A stretch of DNA of 64,000 bases from JAJXWB01 sp965246795 (GCA_965246795.1 CBDFFN010000010.1:313777-377776), one strand, 5' to 3'; counted from the first letter of the stretch, positions 43,993 through 53,821 are shown. Made by a program: numbers and translations. Notes: generated from the letters alone by a model not told the origin.

Positions 43993-44870
43993 CGCGTCGG
44001 AACAGGGGTCCCGCTGCGGTAATCGTAAAAACCGCGCTGCGTCTTGCGCCCGAGCCAGCCGGCCTCGACATATTTCACGAGCAGCGGACAAGGCCGGTAT
44101 TTCGAATCCGCCAGCCCCTCATGCAGCGACTGCATGATCGCAAGACAGGTATCGAGCCCGATGAAATCGGCAAGTTGTAGCGGGCCCATCGGATGGTTGG
44201 CGCCGAGCCGCATCGACGTGTCGATCGCATCTACAGTGCCGACGCCTTCGTAGAGAACGTAGATCGCCTCGTTCAGCATCGGCAGCAGGATGCGATTGAC
44301 GATGAAGGCCGGGAAATCCTCCGACGTCGTGATGGTCTTGCCGAGCTTCTTGATGAAGTCCCGCGACGTCTCGAACGTCTCGTCTTCCGTCACGATGCCG
44401 CGGATGAGCTCGACGAGCTGCATCTTCGGCACCGGGTTCATGAAATGGATGCCCATGAAGCGCTCGGGCCGGTCCGTGACCGAGGCAAGACGCGTGATGG
44501 AAATCGTCGACGTATTCGTCGCAATCATCGCGCCCTTGCGGAGCACCGGGCACAATTGCGCGAGAATGCTGCGCTTCAGCGACTCGTTTTCGGCCACTGC
44601 CTCGATGACGAGATCGCAGTCGGCGAGCCCGTCGAAGGTTTTTGTGGTCGTAATGCGCCCCATCTGAGTGCGCCGCTCGACCTCGTCGATCTGCTTCTTC
44701 TCGATCTGGCGCACGAGCGCATCGTCGATATCAGAGATGGCGGCCTTCACCCGATCCTCGTCGAGATCGTTGAGCACCACGCCGTAGCCGGCACCGGCGC
44801 AGACCTGCGCGATGCCTTTGCCCATCTGGCCGGCGCCAATCACGCCGACGGTCCCGATATGGAAGGTCAT
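43989..44870 (-). CDS. 3-hydroxybutyryl-CoA dehydrogenase
   Basis: A 293-residue NAD(P)-dependent 3-hydroxyacyl-CoA dehydrogenase. The Rossmann loop is GVIGAGQMGKGIAQVC and the catalytic His lies in MGIHFMNPVPKMQLVELI. The C-terminal dimerisation domain has HPMGPLQLADFIGLDT. It interconverts acetoacetyl-CoA and 3-hydroxybutyryl-CoA. The next genes on the strand encode electron-transfer flavoprotein, a common neighbour in fatty-acid and butyrate metabolism. Confidence 0.93.
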   Translation of the reverse strand: MTFHIGTVGVIGAGQMGKGIAQVCAGAGYGVVLNDLDEDRVKAAISDIDDALVRQIEKKQIDEVERRTQMGRITTTKTFDGLADCDLVIEAVAENESLKRSILAQLCPVLRKGAMIATNTSTISITRLASVTDRPERFMGIHFMNPVPKMQLVELIRGIVTEDETFETSRDFIKKLGKTITTSEDFPAFIVNRILLPMLNEAIYVLYEGVGTVDAIDTSMRLGANHPMGPLQLADFIGLDTCLAIMQSLHEGLADSKYRPCPLLVKYVEAGWLGRKTQRGFYDYRSGTPVPTR

Positions 44871-44920
44871 GTCACAGCTCGTTGCATCGCGGGATCATAA
44901 CCGCGACGCGGCTCCGGAAG

Positions 44921-45865
44921 CTAGCGCCCAACCTTCTGCAATTCCTGGTCGAGTTCCGGCAGCGCCGTGTAGAGGTCTGCCACTAGGCCGTAGTCGGCGA
45001 TCTGGAAGATCGGCGCCTCTTCGTCCTTGTTGATGGCGACGATGACTTTCGAATCCTTCATGCCCGCCAGATGCTGGATGGCGCCGGAAATGCCGACTGC
45101 GACATAAAGATCCGGCGCCACGACCTTGCCGGTCTGGCCGACCTGCCAGTCGTTCGGCGCGTAGCCCGCATCGACCGCAGCGCGTGAAGCGCCCATCGCG
45201 GCGCCAAGGCGGTCGGCGACCGGCTCGATGTATTTCTTGAAGTTTTCGGCGCTCTGCATCGCGCGGCCGCCCGACACGATGATCTTTGCGCCCGCGAGTT
45301 CCGGGCGATCCGACTTCGCGAGATTCTCCGACTTGAACGATGACAGCGCCGGATCGGCGGCGGCCTGCGCGGGCTCGACCGGCGCGGAGCCGCCCTCGCC
45401 CGCCGCTTTGAAGGACGCCATGCGCACCGTGATGACCTTCTTCGCATCCTTCGACTGCACGGTCTGGATCGCGTTGCCGGCATAGATCGGGCGCTCGAAC
45501 GTATCGGACGACACGACAGCTGAAATGTCGGAAATCTGCATCACATCGAGCAGCGCAGCGACGCGCGGCATGACGTTCTTTGCCGTTGTCGTCGAGGGCG
45601 CAAGAATGGCGTCGTAGCTGCCCGCCAGCGACACGATCAGCGCGGCGAGCGGCTCGGCGAGCCGATGCGCATAGAGCGCATTGTCGGCAAGCAGCACCTT
45701 TTCGACGCCGGCAATCTTGCCGGCCGCCTCCGCGGCGCCGCCGACACCTTCGCCGGCGACGAGGATGTGGACGGGCGCGCCCAGCGCGGTTGCAGCGGCG
45801 ACGGCCTTGGCGGTCGCATCGTTGAGGGCGGTGCCGTGAACTTCGGCCAGGACCAGCGACGTCAT
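44921..45865 (-). CDS. etfA: electron transfer flavoprotein alpha subunit
   Basis: A 314-residue FAD-binding subunit. The C-terminal FAD domain shows VSGGRAMQSAENF, DVGYAPND-like VDAGYAPNDWQVGQTGKVV, LYVAVGISGAIQHLAGM and VIVAINKDEEAPIF. It pairs with EtfB (18 bp upstream) to carry electrons from acyl-CoA dehydrogenases to the quinone pool. Confidence 0.95.
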   Translation of the reverse strand: MTSLVLAEVHGTALNDATAKAVAAATALGAPVHILVAGEGVGGAAEAAGKIAGVEKVLLADNALYAHRLAEPLAALIVSLAGSYDAILAPSTTTAKNVMPRVAALLDVMQISDISAVVSSDTFERPIYAGNAIQTVQSKDAKKVITVRMASFKAAGEGGSAPVEPAQAAADPALSSFKSENLAKSDRPELAGAKIIVSGGRAMQSAENFKKYIEPVADRLGAAMGASRAAVDAGYAPNDWQVGQTGKVVAPDLYVAVGISGAIQHLAGMKDSKVIVAINKDEEAPIFQIADYGLVADLYTALPELDQELQKVGR

Positions 45866-45882
45866 TCAGATCACTCCCAAAA

Positions 45883-46632
45883 TCAAATTACGCCAGCATC
45901 GTTCTTGAGTTTCTGCACGAGCTCGGCGACCGAGGCGACCTTTGCACCACCGCTGCGCGCCGGCGGCTCTTTCGTCTTGAGAACCTGCAGGCGCGGCGCG
46001 GTGTCGACGCCGTAATCGGCCGCCGCCGTTTCGGCGATCGGCTTCTTCTTCGCCTTCATGATGTTCGGCAGGCTGGCGTAGCGCGGCTCGTTGAGACGCA
46101 GGTCCGTCGTCACGATGGCTGGCGTCTTCAAAGTCACGGTCTGGCCGCCGCCGTCGACTTCGCGCGTGACATCGACGCTGCCGTCACCGACTTCGACCTT
46201 TGAGGCGAATGTGCCCTGCGGCCAGCCGAGCAGCGCAGCGAGCATCTGGCCCGTCTGGTTGCAATCGTCGTCGATCGCTTGTTTGCCCAAAATAAACAGA
46301 CCAGGCTCTTCCTTCTCGGCGACGCCCTTGAGGATTTTTGCCACCGCGAGCGGCTCGACGGGGCCGTCGACCTTCACGAGGATGCCGCGGTCAGCGCCCA
46401 TCGCAAGCCCGGTGCGGATCGTCTCCGTCGCCTGCTGCGGTCCGATCGACACGACGACGACTTCCGTTGCCTTGCCAGCCTCGCGCAGACGCAGCGCCTC
46501 TTCGACGGCAATCTCGTCGAAAGGGTTCATCGACATTTTTACGTTGGAGAGTTCGACGCCTGATCCATCGGATTTGACGCGGACCTTCACGTTGTAGTCG
46601 ACGACGCGTTTGACGGCGACAAGAACCTTCAT
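45883..46632 (-). CDS. etfB: electron transfer flavoprotein beta subunit
   Basis: A 249-residue subunit with typical blocks: KVLVAVKRVVDYNVKVRV, NPFDEIAVEEALRLRE, LAMGADRGILV, and LGKQAIDDDCNQTGQMLA for AMP/FAD-domain contact. It is the first gene of the etfBA unit. Confidence 0.95.
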   Translation of the reverse strand: MKVLVAVKRVVDYNVKVRVKSDGSGVELSNVKMSMNPFDEIAVEEALRLREAGKATEVVVVSIGPQQATETIRTGLAMGADRGILVKVDGPVEPLAVAKILKGVAEKEEPGLFILGKQAIDDDCNQTGQMLAALLGWPQGTFASKVEVGDGSVDVTREVDGGGQTVTLKTPAIVTTDLRLNEPRYASLPNIMKAKKKPIAETAAADYGVDTAPRLQVLKTKEPPARSGGAKVASVAELVQKLKNDAGVI

Positions 46633-46768
46633 TGCATCCTGCTCCCGGAGAGGGGCGTTTGGTAGCGGCGGGGGCCGGCCCCGTCAAACGCAATGCCCGG
46701 TTTCGCGATGTGCCGCTTTGCCCCATCTGTGATCTGCGCCCGCTGCGTAGCAGCGGAAGGCAATGCGA

Positions 46769-47569
46769 TCAGATCGCCAGTGTGGCCGTGCGCGTTCGTA
46801 ACGCATGCAGCAATGAGAACGCGGTATTCGCCGACGTCTTTGGATTGGCGCTTGCCGCGTTTGCCATGACGACCTTCATGTCGCCGATCTTGCTCGAGGC
46901 TTCGATCATACCGGTATTGCCGGACGCTTCCGGATCAGCAACGAGGCGCACAGTCGTTTCATCGAGACCGAGGCCCGCGAGAGCGATGGTCGCGGCAACG
47001 TTCGCGTTCTTCGGATATTTAAGCGCAGCTTCGCGCGCCGAACCTGCAAAGAACAACGTCCGCTCTCGCAAAGCGCCCAGATCGAGCAGCTTTTCGGCCT
47101 CGGTTCCGATCCAGGCGCGGGGCGGCTTCGAGGATGTGTAGATGACGGACGTCAGGCCGGCGGCCCGAAGCGCCCCGAGCCCGTCCAAACCAGCGATGGC
47201 ACCCGCCGGAATCAGGATTTGCGCGTTGCTCGCGGAAGCGGCGCTTCGCAAAGCCTTCAGAAGCGCTTCGTCGGCCAATGCGCCGGTCGACGCGATCATC
47301 ATGTCGGCGCCGGAGGAAAGCACGGCTTTTCCGTATTCGCGGACGGCATTTTGCCCCGCGCATTCGATCACGACGTCAGGATTTTCCGCGAGTAGGTCGA
47401 CGACCGCTGTCACGACACGGGTATCGGGTGGCACGCTTGCCGCGACATCCGGAACCTGGTGTGGACGCACAAGAAGAGCTGTCAGAGGCGTTTCGCAGCT
47501 CTCGATAAGCCCTGCCGCAACGACTTGCCCGATCGCCCCCCATCCGATGATCGCAACGCGTTGAGGCAT
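46769..47569 (-). CDS. L-aspartate dehydrogenase
   Basis: A 266-residue NAD(P)-dependent dehydrogenase of the aspartate dehydrogenase/NadX type. The Rossmann loop is VAIIGWGAIGQVV at the N-terminus. IECAGQNAVREYG, IPAGAIAGLDGL and SSKPPRAWIGT are family blocks. The ATG at 47569 has GGGGGAA upstream; longer frames overlap the adenosyltransferase gene and are not used. It oxidises aspartate to iminoaspartate/oxaloacetate, possibly feeding NAD synthesis. Confidence 0.88.
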   Translation of the reverse strand: MPQRVAIIGWGAIGQVVAAGLIESCETPLTALLVRPHQVPDVAASVPPDTRVVTAVVDLLAENPDVVIECAGQNAVREYGKAVLSSGADMMIASTGALADEALLKALRSAASASNAQILIPAGAIAGLDGLGALRAAGLTSVIYTSSKPPRAWIGTEAEKLLDLGALRERTLFFAGSAREAALKYPKNANVAATIALAGLGLDETTVRLVADPEASGNTGMIEASSKIGDMKVVMANAASANPKTSANTAFSLLHALRTRTATLAI

Positions 47570-47594
47570 ATCGTTTCCCCCTTTTGCGCGCGCC

Positions 47595-48185
47595 TCAGCG
47601 GTTTTGGCCCGGCACCCACAAGACGTCGCCGACGCCATCCGCATTGGCGTGGCGCGACGCCACGAACAGGAAGTCCGACAGACGGTTGACGTAGCGGACA
47701 CCGACGGGATCGACGACTTCGCCCTCGACGTGGGACAGCGCCACCATCAGCCGCTCCGCGCGCCGACAGATGGTTCGCGCAAGGTGCAATGCCGCAGCCG
47801 CAGGCGTTCCGCCCGGTAGCACGAAGCTTTTCAGCGGCGACAGGTTCGCGTTGAGCGCATCGATCTCCTGCTCGAGCCGATCCACCTGATGCGCGTTTAT
47901 CTTCAGCGCATCGGCGCTTTTCGCTTCGCCCGGCTTCACCGGCGTCGAAAGGTCGGCGCCGAGATCGAAGAGGTCGTTCTGGATGCGCGCCAGCATGTCA
48001 TCGAGTGAAGAAAAAGCGTCGTCGTCCTGCGTGTGCAGCCGAACGAGGCCGATCGCGGCATTCGTCTCGTCGATCGTGCCATAGGCCTCGACGCGCAGAT
48101 CATCCTTGCGCCGCCGCTCGCCGCTGCCAAGCCCGGTCGTGCCGTCGTCGCCCGTACGCGTGTAGATTTTGTTCAGCCGCACCAT
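47595..48185 (-). CDS. cob(I)alamin adenosyltransferase, PduO type
   Basis: A 196-residue ATP:corrinoid adenosyltransferase. The ATP-binding N-terminus is IYTRTGDDGTTGLGSGER, and the conserved C-terminal block is VRYVNRLSDFLFVASR. It makes adenosylcobalamin. I start it at ATG 48185 because the family begins at VRLNKIYTRTGD. It is directly preceded by the HIG1-type twin-TM gene, 4 bp upstream. Confidence 0.93.
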   Translation of the reverse strand: MVRLNKIYTRTGDDGTTGLGSGERRRKDDLRVEAYGTIDETNAAIGLVRLHTQDDDAFSSLDDMLARIQNDLFDLGADLSTPVKPGEAKSADALKINAHQVDRLEQEIDALNANLSPLKSFVLPGGTPAAAALHLARTICRRAERLMVALSHVEGEVVDPVGVRYVNRLSDFLFVASRHANADGVGDVLWVPGQNR

Positions 48186-48189
48186 CGCA

Positions 48190-48375
48190 TCAGCTCCGCA
48201 TATACAGTGCGGCCATGATGGCGATGATAGCAACGAACTGTAGGCCGACGCGCCAGCGCATCAGCTTTTGCGACGTACTCGGGCTTCCGCCACGCATCAT
48301 GTTGAACAAACCGAGCACCAGTACGATGGCGACAGCGGCGATTACGCCGATGGACAGGAAATGGGCGGTGAGCAT
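48190..48375 (-). CDS. twin-transmembrane (HIG1-type) small protein
   Basis: A 61-residue protein with two membrane segments (FLSIGVIAAVAIVLVLGLF and LQFVAIIAIMAALYM) joined by a basic loop MMRGGSPSTSQKLMRWR. This HIG1-like form is common next to cob(I)alamin adenosyltransferase in the order. It probably sits in the inner membrane and may associate with respiratory complexes, by analogy with HIG1 proteins. Confidence 0.85.
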   Translation of the reverse strand: MLTAHFLSIGVIAAVAIVLVLGLFNMMRGGSPSTSQKLMRWRVGLQFVAIIAIMAALYMRS

Positions 48376-48572
48376 GCCCCGCAGCAGATAGGCCCTTCCG
48401 CGCGAACGGCAAATCCAATCCAGATCGCCTCCTGTGACGCTCGCGTCGGAGGATCGCTTCTGGCGGTTTCGGACCCGTAAAGACTTCCTTATCGGCGTGG
48501 GTGTAGGAGGGACCGTCCGCAGGCAACTTTACGCCGCCTGCGTGAACTTGGCTGCGGCGGAGAACAACCCCA

Positions 48573-50039
48573 GTGCGAGTGCTCGTCGCCCTCCTCGCCA
48601 ACGCGCTGTTCAACTTCCTCATCGGGCTCGCGGTCGCACGTTTCCTCGGGCCGGCGGAGTTCGGCCGCTTTGCGCTGGCCGTCGCCTTGGCGCTCGTTCT
48701 GCAGGTTGCGCTGTTCGACTGGATACGGCTCGCTGCCATCCGTTTTTATTCCGGCGATACGCGACACGCGGAACCGGAAGTCCGCGCCACGCTCGATATG
48801 GCCTATGTCGCCGTCGTCATCGTTCTGTTGGTCGGCGCCGGATTCGTTATCGCCTTCGGCCCGACTTTCGCGCTGACGCCGCTTCTCATCGGGCTCGCGC
48901 TCGTCGCAGCGCTCGTCAACGGTCTGTTCGATTATTCGACCGGCCTGCTGCGCGCGAGTTTTCAGGACCGGCTCTATGCGCGGCTCGTGATAACGAAGAA
49001 CGCGCTCGCGCTTTGCCTCACCGTCGGCGGTGCGATGGTGATGCACTCCTCATCGTCCGCGCTCGCCGGAAGCGTGCTCAGCCTGGGCGGCGCGGTCATT
49101 CTCATCCGCTCGGCGCTCGCCGACCCGGCGAGCACGGCGCGTCTCGCCTCATGGCCGCTGGCGAAGAAATATCTCGCCTATGCCGCACCGATCATCGTCG
49201 CGAACATGTTTTATCTCGTCGTGCCGCTCATCAACCGCGCGGTGGTGACAAAACTCTTCGGCTTCGCGGAAACCGGCCAGTTCTCGCTTGCCTGGGATTT
49301 TGGCTCGCGGTCGCTTCAGGCGATCGGCTCGGCGCTCGATGTCGTGCTGTTCCAAATGGCGGTGGCTGCACACGCGAAAGAGGGTGTCGAACCGGCGCGC
49401 GCGCAGGTATCGAAAAACCTCGGACTGATGATCGCGGTGCTGCTGCCGGCAACGCTTGGCATCTGGCTGGTGCTTCCGTCCATCGAGCGGCTGCTCGTCG
49501 CGGAAGCCTTTCGCGGGCCGTTCTCGGAATATGTGACGCTGCTGCTGCCGGGTCTCTTTGCGTTGTCGATGGCGTCCTACGGCGTCAATCCCGCATTCCA
49601 GATCGAGAAGCGGACCGCGCCGATGATCTTTGCCGCCGCGATTGGTTGCGCAGGCACGCCCCTGTTCCTTCTGTTGCTGCCTGACGGTGCGGATGCCGGC
49701 ACGCTCGCGATGGCGCAGAGCGGAGCATACATGTTTTCGCTCGTGGTGTTGATCGGTTTCGCCGTCGCGAAAGCGGGGCTGCGCTGGCCGCCAACGCGAG
49801 ATCTTCTGATCGCCGCTGGCGGCTGCACACTTCTGGTGGCGACCGGCCTGCCGCTGCGTGCCCTTCCGCCCGGGGTCCTGACGCTGCTGCTGCAGGTGAT
49901 GGTCGGCGCGCTGGTTTTCGGCGGCGTCGCCTTCGCGCTCGATCTCGGCGGCTATCGCGCCACCGTGCTCGACATCGCACGGCGGATGCTGCGGCGGTTT
50001 GTGCCAACGGCATCGTCGTTCATCGACCGTCAAGCATAG
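48573..50039 (+). CDS. polysaccharide flippase (Wzx/MATE-like)
   Basis: A 488-residue membrane protein with about twelve to fourteen hydrophobic segments, typical of oligosaccharide flippases. The beginning ANALFNFLIGLAVARFLGP and the block AETGQFSLAWDFGSRSLQAI are family-like. The start is GTG at 48573, with GGCGGAG upstream; GTG 48579 is possible. It probably moves a lipid-linked glycan across the inner membrane. No glycosyltransferase genes are adjacent. Confidence 0.85.
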   Translation: MRVLVALLANALFNFLIGLAVARFLGPAEFGRFALAVALALVLQVALFDWIRLAAIRFYSGDTRHAEPEVRATLDMAYVAVVIVLLVGAGFVIAFGPTFALTPLLIGLALVAALVNGLFDYSTGLLRASFQDRLYARLVITKNALALCLTVGGAMVMHSSSSALAGSVLSLGGAVILIRSALADPASTARLASWPLAKKYLAYAAPIIVANMFYLVVPLINRAVVTKLFGFAETGQFSLAWDFGSRSLQAIGSALDVVLFQMAVAAHAKEGVEPARAQVSKNLGLMIAVLLPATLGIWLVLPSIERLLVAEAFRGPFSEYVTLLLPGLFALSMASYGVNPAFQIEKRTAPMIFAAAIGCAGTPLFLLLLPDGADAGTLAMAQSGAYMFSLVVLIGFAVAKAGLRWPPTRDLLIAAGGCTLLVATGLPLRALPPGVLTLLLQVMVGALVFGGVAFALDLGGYRATVLDIARRMLRRFVPTASSFIDRQA

Positions 50040-50177
50040 TTCTCGACGAAGTCTTCACCATGTGCCAGCCGCGTTATCTCCGCGATAACCTTGAGAGAAC
50101 GCAACGAATTACTTGGCTAAAATAGATGGTAAATTAGCCCTCGTCGCCATCGGGCGAATGTTTACAGGGTGTTTGCC

Positions 50178-51059
50178 ATGCCGGGTGCGTTTCTTCCCGC
50201 TGTTCGCCGTCCGCTTTTGCTCACTGCTTTCACGCTCGCGGCCGTGCCTGCCTTTGCGGCGGGCCAGCTCGTCGATGCGATGGTCGTTCCCGGCGTTCTG
50301 CCGGCCGAGGCTGCCGCCGCGACCTATCAGGCGTCGTCCTACGCGGCCGCTGTGCCGCAGCCTGCGCCTTACGCGGCCTCATCTTATGCCGTTGCAGCCG
50401 CACCGCCGTCCGCGCCTTATCCCGGCACGCAGCCCCGCAGCAATCTCGGCGGCGGCTTCATCGAAATGCTGGTGAGCGGTGGCGGCCCAGCCGCGATGCC
50501 GCCGGCCGTGCTCTACAACCAACCGCAAGCCGCCGCCCCCGCACCGCGGTCGAGCTACTACGCGTCCTATGCACCGGAGCCGCAGCAGCCGGCCTATGAG
50601 ACGCGCCGCACCGTCGATCCGGCCTTCCTGCGTGCCGAGGTCGCCGATCCGACCGGCGAAGCGCCAGGCACGATCGTCGTCGATACGCCGTCGAAATATC
50701 TTTATCACGTGCAGGGCAACGGCCGCGCCGTCCGCTACGGCATCGGCGTCGGGCGTCCCGGCTTCACCTGGTCCGGCGTCAAGTCGGTGACCCGCAAAGC
50801 GGAATGGCCGGACTGGACGCCGCCGCCGGAAATGATCCGCCGCCGTCCGGATCTGCCGCGCCACATGGTTGGTGGTCCCGAAAATCCGCTGGGTGCGCGC
50901 GCGATGTATCTCGGTTCGTCGTTGTACCGTATCCACGGCACCAACGAACCCTACACGATCGGCCAGAATGTCTCGTCCGGCTGCATTCGCATGATGAACG
51001 AGGACGTCACCGATCTTTACGGCCGTGTGCAGGTCGGAACGCGCGTCGTCGTACGGTAA
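50178..51059 (+). CDS. L,D-transpeptidase (YkuD family)
   Basis: A 293-residue periplasmic enzyme that makes or modifies peptidoglycan cross-links. A signal peptide (PGAFLPAVRRPLLLTAFTLA) is followed by a Pro/Ala/Tyr-rich linker of about 100 residues. The C-terminal YkuD domain has VDTPSKYLYHV and IHGTNEPYTIG, and the catalytic SSGCIRM (His and Cys). The ATG at 50178 is preferred to the GTG at 50169 because AGGG is better spaced. Confidence 0.92.
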   Translation: MPGAFLPAVRRPLLLTAFTLAAVPAFAAGQLVDAMVVPGVLPAEAAAATYQASSYAAAVPQPAPYAASSYAVAAAPPSAPYPGTQPRSNLGGGFIEMLVSGGGPAAMPPAVLYNQPQAAAPAPRSSYYASYAPEPQQPAYETRRTVDPAFLRAEVADPTGEAPGTIVVDTPSKYLYHVQGNGRAVRYGIGVGRPGFTWSGVKSVTRKAEWPDWTPPPEMIRRRPDLPRHMVGGPENPLGARAMYLGSSLYRIHGTNEPYTIGQNVSSGCIRMMNEDVTDLYGRVQVGTRVVVR

Positions 51060-51069
51060 TCGCCACGTT

Positions 51070-51462
51070 TCAGCAGGTCCAAGCACCGGCGGGGCAGCGT
51101 CTCGCCGGCGCGTTCGGTAAACGACGGGCGGTTAGGGCGCTATTGCCGTTTGCAGCGGCCTTTCCCGAAGCGACGATCGTCGTCGGCATGCCGTAAGGGT
51201 TGACCGGAGCCACGGCGCTGCCGCGTTGCCGGCTTGGCAACAGGCTGAGCGCCCTCATCCGCCGCGATTCCTGCGCGTTTCCGACGACCGACTTCGGCGT
51301 CATGAACGTCTGATTGTTCAACACGGCCGTGTTGCTTGGGGATGCCGACGACGTCGGGCGCGGATCGCTGATCTTCAGGCCGGTCTTGATCTTCGGCATT
51401 TCCGCGCTGGCCGATAGAGTCATCGCGAGAAGCGTCGCAGCGCCGGCAACGAATGTTTTCAT
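51070..51462 (-). CDS. secreted hypothetical protein
   Basis: A 130-residue protein with a signal peptide (KTFVAGAATLLAMTLSASA). The mature part is Ser/Ala/Arg-rich with no recognised domain (MPKIKTGLKISDPRP, NTAVLNNQTFMTPKSVVG, then low complexity). It is convergent with the L,D-transpeptidase gene and ends 10 bp from it. I start at 51462, where the signal peptide begins. Confidence 0.55.
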   Translation of the reverse strand: MKTFVAGAATLLAMTLSASAEMPKIKTGLKISDPRPTSSASPSNTAVLNNQTFMTPKSVVGNAQESRRMRALSLLPSRQRGSAVAPVNPYGMPTTIVASGKAAANGNSALTARRLPNAPARRCPAGAWTC

Positions 51463-51553
51463 GTGTCTTCGCGCAAGACGCGCGCCCCTTTCGACAGGGG
51501 CAAGTTGTACCCACACCGGCCGCGACACAATCGCGGCCGGCGTCGATAATCAC

Positions 51554-52345
51554 TCAGGCGTTGTAGCCGCCGTCGTCGTCGCTACCGCCGCCGTCGGAAT
51601 AATCGGCATCCGAGACGTAGCCGTCGTCTCGCCCGCTGTCGGACGCCGACGCGTACCCATAGCCGCCATTGTCGGAATCGCGTCTGCCGCCATCGGCCGA
51701 CGCATAGCCATAGCCGCCATCGTCGGAATTACCGGACGTCGATGCGCCGCCGATGCCCGGCCCGAAACCAGAGCCGATGCCCATGGGGTTGTGGCCGCCG
51801 TTGAACAGGCCGCGGATCGAATCCGCGAGCAGCACGCCGCCGGCGACGCCGGCCGCCGCCCCGAGTGCGCCCTTAAGAAAGCCACCACCGCCACTGGGCG
51901 GCTGACCGACTTGTCCGGACGACTGTCCCCAGCCGCCCTGCTGTGGCGGTGGACCACCTTGCCAACCTTGTTGCGCACCACCGGGCGGCGGGCCACCCCA
52001 AGGACCGCCTTGCGCACCCTGCGGCGGGCCGCTCGGACGCGGCGGCGGAGCGGACTGGCCGCCACCGAAGAGACCGCCGAGGCCCCCGAGGAAGCCGCCA
52101 CTGGCGCCCTTGCCCTGCGATTCGAGTTCCTGCACGCGCGCCTCGAGCTCACCAAGTCGGTCGTTGGCAGCGCGTAATGCCTGCTCCTGCACGATCACGG
52201 TCTGCGCGAGCAGATACGGCGCATAGGGCTGCGCCCTGACCGCATCGGCGATAAAAGCTTCGGCCTCGCGGTCTCGCGTCTGGCCGGCGTTGTTGCGCAC
52301 GCGATCAAACAGACCGGCAAGCAGCTGGTGTTCTTCTGGGGACAT
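51554..52345 (-). CDS. DUF2076 family protein
   Basis: A 263-residue protein. The N-terminal DUF2076 domain reads SPEEHQLLAGLFDRVRNNAG, then FIADAVRAQPYAPYLLAQTV, with a coiled coil (LGELEARVQELESQ). A long Gly/Pro/Gln-rich middle (GGPPPQQGGWG type), a short hydrophobic Gly/Ala segment (ALGAAAGVAGGVLLADSI) and an acidic Tyr/Gly/Asp tail follow. The ATG at 52345 has GAGGGAGAG upstream. It is divergent from the porin gene. Function unknown; probably periplasmic or membrane-associated. Confidence 0.88.
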   Translation of the reverse strand: MSPEEHQLLAGLFDRVRNNAGQTRDREAEAFIADAVRAQPYAPYLLAQTVIVQEQALRAANDRLGELEARVQELESQGKGASGGFLGGLGGLFGGGQSAPPPRPSGPPQGAQGGPWGGPPPGGAQQGWQGGPPPQQGGWGQSSGQVGQPPSGGGGFLKGALGAAAGVAGGVLLADSIRGLFNGGHNPMGIGSGFGPGIGGASTSGNSDDGGYGYASADGGRRDSDNGGYGYASASDSGRDDGYVSDADYSDGGGSDDDGGYNA

Positions 52346-52631
52346 GATTCTCTCCCTCAAAGCCGCGATCCGGCGGCCGCACGAGATATGGAGAGGCGCG
52401 GGAGTGCCGCCAATGTCCCGCCACGTGAATTCGGCGAAAGGTGTCGTTTGGCGCGGACGTTCCGTCGGAATTAAGGTGTCGTTAAGTAAGTTGTTGCTTC
52501 CGAGCAACGCTTGAGTCCAAAGGCGCAACATTGCTCAATGAATAGGCATAAGCACGCAGTTTGGAATTCCTAGGAATCGCCTTCACCTGCACCATGACGG
52601 CACACGAATTCGCGAGCTGGAGTCGCCGTCT

Positions 52632-53660
52632 ATGAAATATGTTGCTGCCGCCGCCGCGGCCCTGCTGATGAGCGGCTCGGCCTTTGCGGCCGATCTTGCC
52701 GGCAAGATGGCGCCGATGGCGCCGCCGCCGCCGGCGAAGCCCTGGATCGCGGCGCCGGAGTTCAACTTCGACATACTGAAGTCGGGCTTCGACTACGCCT
52801 TCGGCGCCAAAGCGATGTCCGATTACATCAGCCGCGGCATCACGCAGTCGGCGCATCGTCCGGCCGGCACGGCTTACGGCGAACTGCGCTACGGCTGGTT
52901 CTACGGCGGCGTACAGGCCTGGTCCGTGCAGCTCCCGACCGATCCGATCGGCGAACTCGACGTCTACGGCGGCATCCGTCCCGTGTGGGGTCCGCTGACC
53001 GCCGACTTCGGCGTGATCGGCTACCTCTATCCCGGTAACCGCACCCGGTACTTCCTCGCCGGTGCGCTGCCGGTCCTGCCGTTCTTTACCGTGCCGGGCA
53101 TTCCGACCACGGCGACAGACCCGAGCTATGTAGAAATCTACGGCAAGCTGACCTATGCGCTGAACGATTACCTCTCGATCGGCACGGTCGTCGCCTACGA
53201 TCCGAACTGGAATAACTACGGCGCTAAGGCCTATTACTACGAAGGCAACGCCAAGATCACAATTCCGGACACGGGCTTCTCGGTCTCGGGCGCTTTTGCG
53301 CGCTACCAGCTCGGCTACGCCCGCGGCACCCAATACGGCTTCAGCCTCATCGATCCGAAGCAGTCGCAGGCACCGTTCTTCGGCAAGGGCTTCAAGTTCG
53401 CGTCCTACTACACGTGGAACGTCGGTGCGTCCTACAACTACAAGGCCTTCACCTTCGACATCCGCTACAGCGGCACGAACCTCAGCCGCGTCGCTTGCGC
53501 CATCACGACCTCCGACCCCGCTGCCAACCTCGGCTTCGGTCTCGGTGGCGTCGGCCGCTCCGACTGGTGTTCGAGCCGCGTGATGGCGACCATGTCGGTC
53601 GACTTCACTTCCGAGACCTTCGCCACACCGGCGGTCTCCCCGGTCGTCGCCAAATACTGA
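52632..53660 (+). CDS. TorF-family putative porin
   Basis: A 342-residue outer-membrane beta-barrel of the TIGR02001/TorF type. The signal peptide is KYVAAAAAALLMSGSAFA. The mature part begins with a Pro-rich stretch and FDYAFGAKAMSDYISRGITQ, followed by alternating amphipathic strands rich in aromatic residues. A clear terminator lies 34 bp after the stop. The promoter must be in the 286-bp gap shared with the divergent DUF2076 gene. Confidence 0.88.
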   Translation: MKYVAAAAAALLMSGSAFAADLAGKMAPMAPPPPAKPWIAAPEFNFDILKSGFDYAFGAKAMSDYISRGITQSAHRPAGTAYGELRYGWFYGGVQAWSVQLPTDPIGELDVYGGIRPVWGPLTADFGVIGYLYPGNRTRYFLAGALPVLPFFTVPGIPTTATDPSYVEIYGKLTYALNDYLSIGTVVAYDPNWNNYGAKAYYYEGNAKITIPDTGFSVSGAFARYQLGYARGTQYGFSLIDPKQSQAPFFGKGFKFASYYTWNVGASYNYKAFTFDIRYSGTNLSRVACAITTSDPAANLGFGLGGVGRSDWCSSRVMATMSVDFTSETFATPAVSPVVAKY

Positions 53661-53693
53661 TCCTGATCGCGCCACCCGGCGCGTCCGAACCGA

Positions 53694-53721
53694 AAGCCGC
53701 GGGCATGTCCCGCGGCTTTTT
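53694..53721 (+). terminator. Rho-independent terminator after the porin gene
   Basis: A perfect hairpin with 10-bp arms (AAGCCGCGGG / CCCGCGGCTT), a four-base loop and a T run stands 34 bp after the porin stop. It is the clearest terminator in the window. Confidence 0.9.
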
Positions 53722-53821
53722 CGTTTTGCGGCCCTGCATGGCTTGAACCGCGCGCGCATGCCCGCGAAACTGCCGGAAAGAAAGCGCTCCAAAAAGGCGC
53801 GCGCCATCCGGGAGAGATCGC